Below are positions 21,554-31,623 of a stretch of DNA of 64,000 nt, one piece after another. Both the position numbers and the translations under genes were made by a program. Origin of the DNA: Astrothelium macrocarpum (taxonomy: Eukaryota; Ascomycota; Dothideomycetes; Trypetheliales; Trypetheliaceae); contig JAGEMR010000031.1 in assembly GCA_021030915.1 (NCBI GenBank), forward strand, positions 222,681-286,680, written 5' to 3'. The notes below the pieces were generated by a model, which worked only from the letters and a program-made list of their open reading frames with translations, made no database searches and was not told where the DNA came from. The stretch's first letter is position 1. Each line of letters starts with the position of its first letter.

Positions 21554-24116
21554 ATGGCAGAGAACATTCGTATTCCATCGCCGTCAGTATTCTTACAGTC
21601 GACTGATATCCCTGTTGCCGAAGCAAACGCTATCAATCCCGCCTCAGTTGCCCTTCCCAAATCCAGTCAAAAACCTTTCACAGGAAACGCGAACGACACT
21701 GGTACTGCTACTGGAGGCCCAAAGCCCAAACAGACCAAGAGCCGCAACGGTAGGTACAAAGCTCGACTCGTTCATGAACTTCCACTCCTTTACCACAGAA
21801 AACATCTCAACTTTTCCCATCTTAAATTATTGTGTAACGTGACTGACTCCACGCAGGCTGTGCAACATGTAAAAAGAAGCGATTGAAATGCGACGAGACC
21901 AAGCCAGAATGTCAACAATGTATCAAGCGCAAAGTCCCGTGTGGTGGATACGCCATAGACTACAAATGGCGTACCTTCGACGAACCGCAGCTAGCTCAGA
22001 AGGTTACAGCTGCTCATGGCAAGAAGAGTAAGCTTCTCCAGAACAGGAATGATAGGGATGTTGACAGTCGCTAGACTCATATTCAATTCCGTCTTTGCCA
22101 ATCGTCACCAAGCCGTCACGTAAGGAATCCTGTTGGTCCAACCGCTCTCATGATTTGGAAAGCGCAGGCCTTCCACGCCAGGAAAATGGTCAAAGCAATC
22201 CGGTAATGGACGATTTCAAAGCTCCAGAGCGAGAAATCTTCCTCGAGAGAGATCAGGGAGATCTAGGTAATCCAGTCGCCCCGACTTCGCCGCGCCGTTC
22301 TCCTACAACAATCCTTTTGAGAGACATCGATCAAATCACTCGTTCAACAGAAATTTCGTCCTCTAAAGATGGGCAAAGAGATATAAATCAAACAAGGCCA
22401 TCCTTTGTGTCCTTTGCCGAAGATCTGCCAGAATTTCTTCAAGGATCGTGGCCTGGACTTGGCTCGGGTGACGTGTGTTCTTTCGTAGCAGACACATCTC
22501 TACCCAGCACTGCAAATGATCGTGACTGGAACATCTCTCAATTGGATGATAAATGCACGCCGGAAACAGATCGAGAGTTCAACTATGCGAATGGCCAGTA
22601 TACGAATGGCCAGCATGCGAAGGCAGCTAGAAGGTCAGATGCATCGTTGTCACCGATGCGACGCTCTTCCGTACATCAAAGATCAGCTGTGGATTCACTG
22701 GATATGATGTTGCGTCAACCTCAAGTTGACGTCGGCTGCCCTGACGTCTTATTCACACGCTTTGATCGCGAAACATGTGGAATACTTTCAGTCAAAGATG
22801 GCCCTACGGAGAACGGTTGGCGCACTTTGGTTCTGCCAATGGCACGCGACTGTCCACCTCTTTATCATGCACTGGCTGCATTAACATCGTTCCATCTAGC
22901 AAAGCAATTACCGACTCTTCGCCAGCAGGGCATTGAGCATGTACAAGCAAGTTTAAACGGGTTAAGGTCTGAATTACCACAAATGCGACTGGATGCTGCT
23001 GTAGCAACTTCGCTAGTACTTGCATTTGCCGAATCTTGGGATAAGAAAATCACGACCGGCATCAATCACATCAAAGGCGCCAACTCCTTGTTACGGCGAG
23101 CACTTGCAAAGCATAAGATGCAGCCTACTCAAGGACGCGAATTTCAGCGATTGCGTTTTCTATGTAGCACATGGGTGTATATGGACGTCATTGCCCGCCT
23201 TACCTCCACCGGCAGCGCCGACAATACCGAATTCGATGAAATCTGCCAAGTGTTTGCCTTCTCGTGCTCCACACCCCCACGCGCCTCTCCCCTTACTTGT
23301 TCTAGCGCCCTCAACCAAAACCATGCAGGCGTCGACGCGCTCATGGGCTGCGCCGCCTCCCTCTTCCCCATCGTCGGACATACAGCAAACCTCGTCCGCC
23401 GCGTCTGGCGCACCACCGTCAACAATGCCCCCATCATCGCCGCCGCCGCTGAACTCAAGCAGCAGCTTGAATCGTGGGCTCCACCCCCTGCCGCGGCGTA
23501 CGCACCGCCCGAGGACCTGCACACCTCGATTGACGACTGCCTCAAGACGGCTGACGCGTACCGCTGGGTAACGTTACTGCACCTCTTTCAGGCGGTACCC
23601 GAGATTGCGAACCGACCCAGTGCTCAGCTTGCACACCAGACGCTCAATCTCCTCGCCATGGTGCCTCTGGCGAGTCGAGCCGTCATCGTGCAGATCTATC
23701 CGCTCTTGGCGGCTGGGTGCGAGATGGTGGACCAGGAAATGCGGGACTGGGTTAGGGATCGCTGGCGTTGCATGGGGAGGAAGATGGGCATCGGCGTTAT
23801 TGAGGCTTCGCAGCGAGTTGTGGAGGAGGTTTGGAGGCGGCGGGACGAGTATGAGCAGAGAAAAAGCCAGTGTGGGGACGGAGAAGTGTTGGTGATGAAT
23901 GCGGAGGAAGGGATGGTGGAGGATGAGGTGCAGTTAGGCGAGTTCTTTGATTTGGAGGGGTGGGAGATGGATGTTGGAGTTAGCTTGGGTGTGGGAGAGA
24001 TGACGCCGCCGAAGCAGAAGACGATAGGGAGTATGGATTTTGAGTACACGGTCAAGGGGAGTTTGCACTGGTTGGGAGTGATGAAAGGGTGGGACTGGGA
24101 AGTGCTGCTTGGCTGA
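21554..24116 (+). CDS. Zn2Cys6 transcription factor with fungal-specific regulatory domain
   Basis: Exons 21554-21749, 21857-22027 and 22075-24116 give 802 residues. The binuclear cluster starts near residue 66 with C-x2-C-x6-C-x6-C-x2-C-x6-C (GCATCKKKRLKCDE, then PECQQCIKRKVPCGG). The first cysteine comes immediately after the first intron. A basic linker precedes a Ser/Asp-rich spacer. The large C-terminal domain (from FTRFDRETCGILSV on) matches the fungal transcription factor domain 2 style: helices such as PPLYHALAALTSFHLAKQ and a W-D-K-K-ITTGINHIKGA segment. The binding site is likely a CGG-based element. No partner metabolic gene is directly adjacent, although a cupin, dioxygenase-like protein and efflux transporter follow within 8 kb. 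Intron 2 (47 bases) is short but phase-correct; the frame cannot continue without it. Confidence 0.88.
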
Positions 24117-25071
24117 CCTCTGCATCTCTATTTCCTTGGTCGAGCATTCATATTCGAGGAGATCTAGGGAGTTATCTGGGACAAGCAAGGGTGACGGCCT
24201 CTGACGACACGCCCCTTTCGAGTTCGTTTGCTCTTTCAGCGAGGTGTTTGGAGTATTTGTAGAAAGACAAGGAGACAGCCAGGTCAGGGATGACTTGGAG
24301 TATGACGGAGTTTGATGGCCTGGCGAAATGTCGTATTGTTTAGCTGTGGATCCGATTGCCTTTATTATGCCTGGCTATTGCATATCACATGTCTCACACT
24401 AGAATCGTCTGAGAAAATCTACGCCGCAAATGGGTCTCATTGCCATCATCTTACGATTCCGATTCGATTACTCTTTTCGGCTTAACTGTGAGTCCATGAC
24501 AGGCACCCTTGTTACAGCGGTAAATAGCGGCAGAACAGGCTAGAATCGTCATTGTTTTCCCGTTTCAGGAGAAGAGATCCGGTAGACCAACCTCACGGCT
24601 ATCTGCAGATACGCATTACCTGCAACGGCTATCAATGCACAGCTGCAGCTAGAAGCACATTATCTTTCTGAACTACACAGATTGCGTCTCGCCTGTCTCA
24701 ATCTTACCATCAAATCTGTCTTTGATGATGTTGGCATTCGGCTGACATCAAACCGCAGCTGCTCGTGCAGGATGCTTGTCACTAAGCTGCAGCATATGCT
24801 AGCTCAAGCAGTCTGAATCAATGCTGGTTGAGTGTTTCCAATGCGTACCTGATCCTCACAACACTAAGTTGGAAGTGGAAATATATGAGGGTATACATTT
24901 ACTCCTTTGGTAGTGCATATCCGAGCTTCACGAGTGATGCGCGTGCTCTTGAAATAAGCAGCTTCGTAAGCTTGCTCAAGAGAAGTCTTTTTTTTTTTGC
25001 AAATAGAAGGTCTGTCTTCATCTTTCTACCATCTCGATTTTTTTCCCATACCACCACGTCGACAGAGTAAA
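24117..25071. other. Intergenic, promoter of cupin gene
   Basis: No gene is supported. There are pyrimidine-rich tracts and a T run near 24989-24997 shortly before the cupin start, as in a fungal 5' leader. Confidence 0.55.
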
Positions 25072-25615
25072 ATGGGCTCAATCGCTGAGGACGTTAGCAA
25101 GCCTGTTGTATTCAATTATTTTGGAAAGGCTCAGTCAACTTTTAAGCCTCCTCTTATTGCCAACGAGAATGCGTATCTTGGTGACATTGCCTCAAGGTAT
25201 GCCTTTGACTACCATCTTATCTGATACCACTTGAGTTTAGTTCCTGGAAGCTCTCTCTAAGCTGACCATTATCACATAACAGCGACAAAGCCGACGCAGC
25301 TTCACCAATTACGTCTGGCTTCTACCGCCTTGAGAAAGGCACCCCTCTCGTTTATGCTTATACTTATCACGAAATGAAAATCATCCTCGAAGGCAGTTTC
25401 GATATTTCGGATGAAGCGGGTAACAAAGTGCATGCTGTACCAGGCGACGTGTTTTACTTTCCCAAAGGAGCCAAGATCACATTTACAACGGAAGATTATG
25501 GATTAGCTTTTTATGTAAGTTTTGCGACATAAACTTGCAGACTGTGAAAATCCGTCAATCTTGTACAAGCTAACATGCCGCACAGACTGGTGCAAGGAAA
25601 GAGGGCGCTGCGTAA
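25072..25615 (+). CDS. EutQ-like cupin protein
   Basis: Exons 25072-25196, 25283-25514 and 25586-25615 give 128 residues. The sequence is a single beta-barrel cupin of the ethanolamine-utilisation EutQ type found in many fungi: YRLEKGTPLVYAYTYHEMKI, then ILEGSFDISDEAGNKVHAVP and GDVFYFPKGAKITF. The bacterial relatives act in ethanolamine catabolism (EutQ has acetate kinase activity in Salmonella), but fungal copies stand alone and their role is unproven. All splice phases agree. The TAA stop lies inside a sequence that also resembles a donor (GTAAGT), so a further 3' exon is not fully excluded. It converges on the membrane-protein gene with a 207-base gap. Confidence 0.78.
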
Positions 25616-25822
25616 GTTTGAAAGTACGGTCAATTTGAGATTGAAGTTGGAACTCGGGGGCTTCCTCGTTCGAAGTAATTTGCTTTGGAAAGGATTCAGC
25701 TATCAGCTCTTGGTTGTCAGATCATGGCAGAGAGCCTAGCCTGGTGCCACGTACTTTTTGTAATCATCGTGATCATCATGCTCATATGAAGCTCCGGGAT
25801 CATAGATAATTCATGACGCACA

Positions 25823-26371
25823 TCAAACAACCCACATACTCAGCGCAACTCCCTTTGCGAAACAGACCACGGCTACCAGATCCACTGTCAATGTCCTCAC
25901 CGTGTGCCACACTAACCATGCCTTTGTATCCCTCTCATTCTCCGCCACCACCTCTCTCTCCTCCTTTTCCTCCCCATCCCGCTCAATGATCCGCATCAAA
26001 AGCGGTGCCACGGCCGGCACAAATGCAAGATGACCAATCGCTGCTACTGCGCCATACGTATACCACTTCGCAATCAATGTCGTTTCGAGCGTCTGATGGT
26101 GCTGCAGCCAGCGGCCGGACAGCGCGCCAGCGACGGTGGAGGTTAGGACACAACCGACAATGACGCTGCTGCCAGGGACGAGGAAGCCAGCCCACCAGCG
26201 CGAGTAAGGACGTCCGGAGTGGATGTGCGTGGGCGGCGAAGAGTTGCTAGATTTGGATGTGGGAGATGGTTTAGGGAGGAAGGCAAAGAGGATGGGGTAC
26301 TGGAAGGCGGAGAGGGCGAGGGAGGCGGAGGAACTGCAGAGGGGAAGAAGCAGCGCTGGATGGGATGTCAT
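25823..26371 (-). CDS. Small four-helix integral membrane protein
   Basis: Single-exon, 182 residues from ATG at 26371 (MTSHPALLLPL). Four hydrophobic segments can be seen: residues about 5-32, 58-85 (WWAGFLVPGSSVIVGCVLTS), 107-128 and 158-180. A charged loop (ERDGEEKEEREVVAENERD) sits between the third and fourth. It resembles fungal proteins annotated only as putative integral membrane proteins and has the size of DUF1772-type proteins, but I cannot confirm that family. Function is unknown. Confidence 0.6.
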   Translation of the reverse strand: MTSHPALLLPLCSSSASLALSAFQYPILFAFLPKPSPTSKSSNSSPPTHIHSGRPYSRWWAGFLVPGSSVIVGCVLTSTVAGALSGRWLQHHQTLETTLIAKWYTYGAVAAIGHLAFVPAVAPLLMRIIERDGEEKEEREVVAENERDTKAWLVWHTVRTLTVDLVAVVCFAKGVALSMWVV

Positions 26372-26950
26372 GATTTGAAGGCCTGTATTGGGAGCAATGC
26401 GCCTGTGCCAGAAGAGACGCCTGAATTGGAAATACACGGTTGCGGAAGAAGAGTTAAATGTGGAGTATTTGACGTGTCCTGGGAGTGACGGCGTTGTTTT
26501 GGCATGTGGCGTGCATTATTTTAGCTGAACTTAAGCACCCACTCCCAACATGGTCTTTCTGACCGTTGACTATTGACTGTCACTATAATTTGTAAAACCT
26601 GGAAGATCACTGCGGAAGAAAAGCTTCCTGGTGCTCAGGCTAGATACGAAATCTCGGAGGTCGCAACTTTCTTTGCCCTATGCAAGGGGCAGCAATCCAT
26701 TTTCTGCGCGCATCGACTGGTTTGGCATTGAATTATTATAGGAACCATAGAATACTAGGATTATCATTATTATCTTTAGGTAAAGCTCATTGGATAATTC
26801 CGAGTATATGTTAGAAGAAAATTGTAGGTCATCGTCATAAGCTATCCCTCGATGGTTTCATTCATGTTGATACATTTTCAACTAAAGTCAGAGATTAGAC
26901 AAGAACCATTGCGGCACAGCCGCATTAATCTTCAAGAGCTCTACCCATTC
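26372..26950. other. Intergenic, no supported gene
   Basis: It lies between the 3' end of the glycine-rich gene and the start of the membrane-protein gene. It is AT-rich from about 26700 to 26830 with ATTATT-type stretches. I see no gene in it. Confidence 0.55.
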
Positions 26951-27301
26951 CTATCGACCATAACCACCACTGCCGCCACTAATACGACCATCAAGTGTGG
27001 TTGTGGATGTATTACCGGTGGTTACATTCATGGCATTGTGAATGAATTTCTCCATATTCTGCTTCATTTGTTGCTCGACCTGGGGTGGTATACCTGCGCC
27101 AGTGAAATTGGTCACAGCACCAGCACCGCTGCCACCATAGCCAGAACCGCTGCCGTAACCACTGCCAGTGCCGCTGCCGCCGCCGCCACCGCCAGAATTG
27201 TTTAGAGCACGGGCATTATGATGTGGGAGCGGACTGGCGAGACCCACGGAAGAGAAGACTGCGAGAAGGGCGATGTAGGCGATGGGTTGGGAAAAATGCA
27301 T
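26951..27301 (-). CDS. Small secreted glycine-rich protein
   Basis: Single-exon, 116 residues. MHFSQPIAYIALLAVFSSVG is a clear signal peptide, with likely cleavage after GLAS. The mature part holds a glycine/serine/tyrosine block at residues 37-62 (GGGGGGSGTGSGYGSGSGYG) and then an ordinary segment (PPQVEQQMKQNMEKFIHNA), and ends Gly/Tyr-rich (GGSGGYGR). Two or three N-glycosylation sites (NFT, NVT, NTS) can be seen. There are no cysteines in the mature protein, so it is not a typical disulfide-bonded effector; a cell-wall or matrix role is plausible but not shown. Confidence 0.62.
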   Translation of the reverse strand: MHFSQPIAYIALLAVFSSVGLASPLPHHNARALNNSGGGGGGSGTGSGYGSGSGYGGSGAGAVTNFTGAGIPPQVEQQMKQNMEKFIHNAMNVTTGNTSTTTLDGRISGGSGGYGR

Positions 27302-28123
27302 AGTAATAGATTGAAACGAAGAGGTTTGATAATGAGTGAAACGAAATTTTGGTGCGAGAACAAAGTGCGAAACCTGCGCGATGAAGGAAGACGAAACCTA
27401 CGATACTGTACAGACAGAATTATCTTTAAATTAAGCGGCACGGTTGACTTAATGAATCAATGGCTGATCATTATGAGGCCGCATACTGACAGCGTGGCAT
27501 TAACTACGTGAATTCGCCCTAAACTTGTCGCCTTAACGAAACAGTGCGTCAAAGACGAGGGAAGGCGATCGTGGAGCGAGGATGGAAGTTTCGGTGCACC
27601 ATGTGGCCTTTGCTGACTGAGACTGATGTCATGCCCAAGATTTTCGCCGTCTTCACGGGCACCTCTGGCTGAACACCGTCGTCAATCAACTGTCGAACCT
27701 TATGGATATAAGACTTTGCCACGGTTTCGTCCGCGTGGCCTTAGAAGTTCCAACAACGTCTTCTTTTCGGGCATTCTGCTTGGCTTTGGCGTCTTTTCGT
27801 AATCTGCCTTGCGGGCAGAAACGGTCCGAGTAGATCCCGATACATCTGCTATGCTTTCGACTGGCAACTACCATCAGATCTCTTTATCAGGCCTTCTAGT
27901 TGATTGATCTCCTTTTCAAAAACAGGTTCGATAGGACTATTCAGGCTTAGTGCTTAATGACGTCGACAGTGCATGATTGGTATTTGCAGAAATCAACTAC
28001 ATGCATTATTGAAGTATTAGCCCATCCTATCAGACTCATTTACTCCCTCTCTTCCACAGAAAGTGCACGCTTCCGTTGCTATAGCATTTCCGTTGCTATA
28101 GCATTTCCGTTGCTATAGTATTT
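27302..28123. other. Intergenic with 17-base tandem repeat
   Basis: No gene is supported. At its right end, immediately after the stop codon of the VOC gene (minus strand), there are three tandem 17-base units. The rest is unremarkable. Confidence 0.6.
28070..28120. repeat. 17-base tandem repeat, 3 units
   Basis: Three consecutive copies of TTTCCGTTGCTATAGCA; the first differs at its first base and the last at one base (TAGTA). The array ends three bases before the stop codon complement of the VOC gene at 28124, so it lies in that gene's 3' untranslated region. Confidence 0.9.
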
Positions 28124-28869
28124 CTAAGCTGAAACAAGTACGGTATCTACACTCCGCTCTCCTATCTCTTGTCGTTCTCTCCATCCTTCCCAATTGGCAT
28201 CTTCTTCCAATTTCTTAATCATCTCCTCTGGGTCGAATTCAGTTCCAACTGGGTTTTGTTTAAACTTCTCTGTCATCATAAAGGCAGTAGCCTCCTCATT
28301 CGTGTCGAAACAGTCTGCCTGCGCTTCGACATCGTTCCCATCTGGGTCATGGTAGTACATTGAGATTGTCACGCCATGGTGCACGCACCAATATGGCTTC
28401 ATGTTATGTCTTTGGAGACGTTGTTGATATGCTAGTAGAAGATCGTGAATTGTGGAAAACGTGAACGCAATATGCTAGAACAAGTAAGTCACAGACAGAT
28501 CATGTTTACTCGACAGTAGTGACAAGATTTGTATAAGCTCTAGAATCAGAGCGAGACTTGTTCATGAGTAGCCAGGGCCCGACTATGCGTATGAATCAAG
28601 GCGCTTGAGCTTACGTTGAGACCACAAGTCTGACGATCCTTGGCCTTCAGATTCGGGATTTGGATGAAAGCAATGCGATGGTGTTCATCATCGTAACTAA
28701 TGAACGATATTTTCTTAGGAGTACTGTGTACAACAAAGCCTCCTAAGAAATCTACGTAGAATTTCTCCATGACATCGATTTGATTCGTAGATAACACAAT
28801 GTGCGCCAGCTTTACTGGTGCAGGCATTTTTCCGGCTGCAGCATCAAAGTCGAATCCGGACGAAGACAT
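28124..28869 (-). CDS. VOC-superfamily protein, extradiol dioxygenase/glyoxalase-like
   Basis: Exons 28869-28615 and 28474-28124 give 201 residues. The fold is the vicinal-oxygen-chelate type: LAHIVLSTNQIDVMEKFYVD starts the first module, and HIAFTFSTIHDLLLAYQQRL, rebuilt after the intron, starts the second. YYHDPDGNDVEAQAD carries the likely third metal ligand. Histidine in LAHIVL, histidine in HIAF and glutamate in DVEAQ make the expected His-His-Glu iron site. This layout suits one-domain catechol 2,3-dioxygenase-like proteins of fungi. The C-terminal extension is acidic (EEMIKKLEEDANWEGW). The neighbouring TRI12-type transporter is transcribed in the same direction. Aromatic ring cleavage is the best guess; a glyoxalase-type role is the alternative. 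Confidence 0.75.
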
Positions 28870-29569
28870 ATCGAGATACTGCTAAAAATCTGAGACAGGT
28901 GGTAGCACAGTAGTGTGTTCAGCCAGAATTTTATGGTAGAGGAACGGCAGCGTTCCGCCTTGGGTTTAAATAAGTAGGCCCTCTAAATATGGGGTAAGGA
29001 CCCTTCCAACCGATCCTATGCTTGTAACGCTGTTACCATAATGGCTGGGTGCATATGTGACAGAGGTCACGATGCAAATGGGAAAGGTAAGATATGCGGT
29101 GTCTGGGTGGTACCGCTCGACGTCGGGCTTTATACAACAGCGAGGTGCGAAACTTTATTCTTCAGCACACGGCAGTCGGAGATTATGATGTTGCTAATTT
29201 CTCTGTGCACATCGTTACGATAGGTGAGCATCCCGGTGAGCGTCCCGGTGAGAGTACATGGATACTTGTCACGAGCATCGCCTTGCAGCGGGTGACCGGC
29301 GAAATCCAAAGCCAGGAGCTTTCGGTAGGTAGGAAGTCCTGTATAAACATTACGGGTCTCGGTTGCACAGGCAATTTGCCTAAGCCAAGCATGACATGGA
29401 GGCCAAGGAGTCCTAAGTAGCTCTATGTGTAGCGACGCCTAATTGACCGTGGAGATGATTTGCTAGGGTGCTGCAGATGAACCTAAATTCGAACCTACGT
29501 ATATATCTTGAAGTTTATAGCAACGTCAAGTAACAATTTAGCACGCACGCACGCGAGCTAAAGTCTTCC
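28870..29569. other. Intergenic with short repeats
   Basis: It holds the VOC promoter and the 3' flank of the transporter. Two complete and one partial copy of a 12-base unit (GTGAGCRTCCCG) lie at about 29224-29255, and an ACGC run (CACGCACGCACGCG) near 29542-29555. No gene is supported; frames at 29041-29420 show no similarity. Confidence 0.55.
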
Positions 29570-31623
29570 CTACATGACGACGGCAACGTGATCGTCCATG
29601 TACTGAGTAATATCACCAAGGAAGCAAGCTGCAATGATGCTAACGCCACCAAAAGCGATACTCACGTAGTAAACCCATTTGTACGCCTCAGCATAAGCCA
29701 ATTGGCCTGCAGCCACCACAGCATCCCACGCTATGGGATTCTCGAGACCAGGAAGCATTTTCATTTCTTCCAGGAGCGAGGCCCCGGTAAGCGTTATGGC
29801 TTCTTTGATAATGTCAGGATTCGTGATGTTGAGCTTAAGCTCCATAACTCCGCCAACGTAGTAAGTCGCAAGAGGGACGAATTTTTGAATGAAAACGCTA
29901 TGGATCTGTTGTCAACAATCTTGCACATATGATACATTCAGAGAATTCCGTGAACTGACTTGTAGTAAACGCAATATCCGATGCTACCACCAATGACTCG
30001 AATCGAGAGCGTCAAAGCGGAAACGGTAGCAATCAGATCATCGGGACATATGATCGTCGTCATGATAGATGCAGGCACGACAATACCGCCAATGCCTAGC
30101 CCAGCAATAATGAGGATGATCCAAAGAACGCTGAGGTTGTCCGGAGTAGCGACAGACATGGCACCGGTACCCGCTGTCATGAAGATAGATGAGACAATCA
30201 TCAGCTCGCGGTTATGTCCCCGGAACACCGATAACAGCCATAGAACAATGCAGGCGCCGGCCAGGATCGAGAAGCCTATGGGAATGCCACGAACACCGAC
30301 ACCAACGGGATTCTGTCCGTAGACATTGAAGGCCTGTGTAGGCCAGAAAAGGATGACAGAGAAGAAATTGGCACCACTAATGAAGGTGATGACAAGCGTC
30401 AGAAGGAGGATGCGCGGGGCTTGTTTTAAACGTTTCGGGAACATAGGATGCTTCGCTCCCCAGCCCTCCCAGATTACAAAAGCGATGAGAAAAATGACGC
30501 CAAGAATGAGTGTGACCAAAACATGTGGCGAAGACCACTTGTACTGGTATCCACCCCATTGAAGAGCCATCATGAAGAGGAGCATGCTACATTGTTTTGT
30601 CAGTCAGTTGTAATTTCCATGAGAGTCACCTGTTAAAAAAGAACGCACCCAGATATACTAAGCAGACCTCCGATATAATCGATTTGCGAAAGAACTTCAT
30701 TGCGAGATAGTCCTCTTGAATTGACACGGGGAGGTGGAAAATAGAAGAAAACGACCATCAATAGCCCCACGAAGGACCACAAAGCGCACCAAAGTCCAAT
30801 GTACCGCCACGAGGAATGTGACGCAATAAGCTGACCCCACAACACTGATGGGCAGTAGGGAATAATGGTGAAAACAAGGACTGCAACGTATTTACCTCGC
30901 TTCCGAGTTGGAGCGAGCTCCGAAGTGGCAGCGAGAGCCGTGAGTTCGTTAATACCAGCTCCTACCCCAGCAAGGACCATGCCGCCTACACAGTGTTAAT
31001 TCTCCGAAAATGGAGTGAATTCAAGCATCTTGTACATCAACTCACCAATAAAGACATTCATCGTATGTGAAGTGGAGGTGACAATGTTTCCAAGAATGAG
31101 AAAGCTTGCTCCGACAATAGCAACATAGCGACGACCGATCAGATCAGATAAGCTTCCTACAAACGGACAGACAGCAGCCAGAGCGAGCAGGTTACCCAGC
31201 ACAAACCAGATCCAGCGATCAGTGCCCCCAATGTCTCGATAGATATAAGGTGGAATCTAAATCTGAATTCAGTTTTAAACCTTCTCTTCTGGGGGCAATA
31301 AAACACACTCCACCGTATAAATAAAGGGGAATTTGTGAACCTGTCCAGAGAAAAGCCATGGCAACGAGAGAAAGAATCCTTTTCGTTGTCATCTATAGAT
31401 TGGAATATTAGTCATGTTTTCTTTTTGCAGTTGAACTTCTACCAACCGGAGGCTCATGGTCGTGATCCTCTTCGTCTCCGTACGTTCGAAGGCCATCTTT
31501 CTCGTAGTAATTCGTGTGGCCAGGAACCCGTTCTTTGGTCTTGATTCGATCAACGTGTGCCACTTCAGCCTCCTTCTCCGTCAACGAGGTTGGGCTTTCG
31601 GAGCCATTCTCAATTGAAGTCAT
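29570..31623 (-). CDS. TRI12-type MFS efflux transporter
   Basis: Six exons (31623-31447, 31392-31309, 31256-31046, 30985-30649, 30586-29960, 29897-29570) code 587 residues. It belongs to the fungal TRI12-like 14-helix group of the major facilitator superfamily, which includes trichothecene and siderophore exporters. The cytosolic N-terminus is acidic with a His/Asp patch (DEEDHDHEPP). Membrane-region marks include SLSDLIGRRYVAIVGASFLI, GMVLAGVGAGINELTALAA, and SELAPTRKRGKYVAVLV. The C-terminus DITQYMDDHVAVVM is characteristic of the family. Phases are consistent across all five introns. The family suggests export of a toxic metabolite or siderophore at the plasma membrane, but the substrate is unknown, and no polyketide, terpene or peptide synthase is in the window. 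Confidence 0.88.

Noticed and set aside
23144..23571. Long frames of 120-183 codons overlapping the Zn2Cys6 gene on both strands
   Set aside because: They sit in a GC-rich part of a clear coding exon and are shadows of it.
29041..29420. Overlapping frames of 60 and 108 codons downstream of the transporter
   Set aside because: No recognisable family; part of the sequence is a short repeat.
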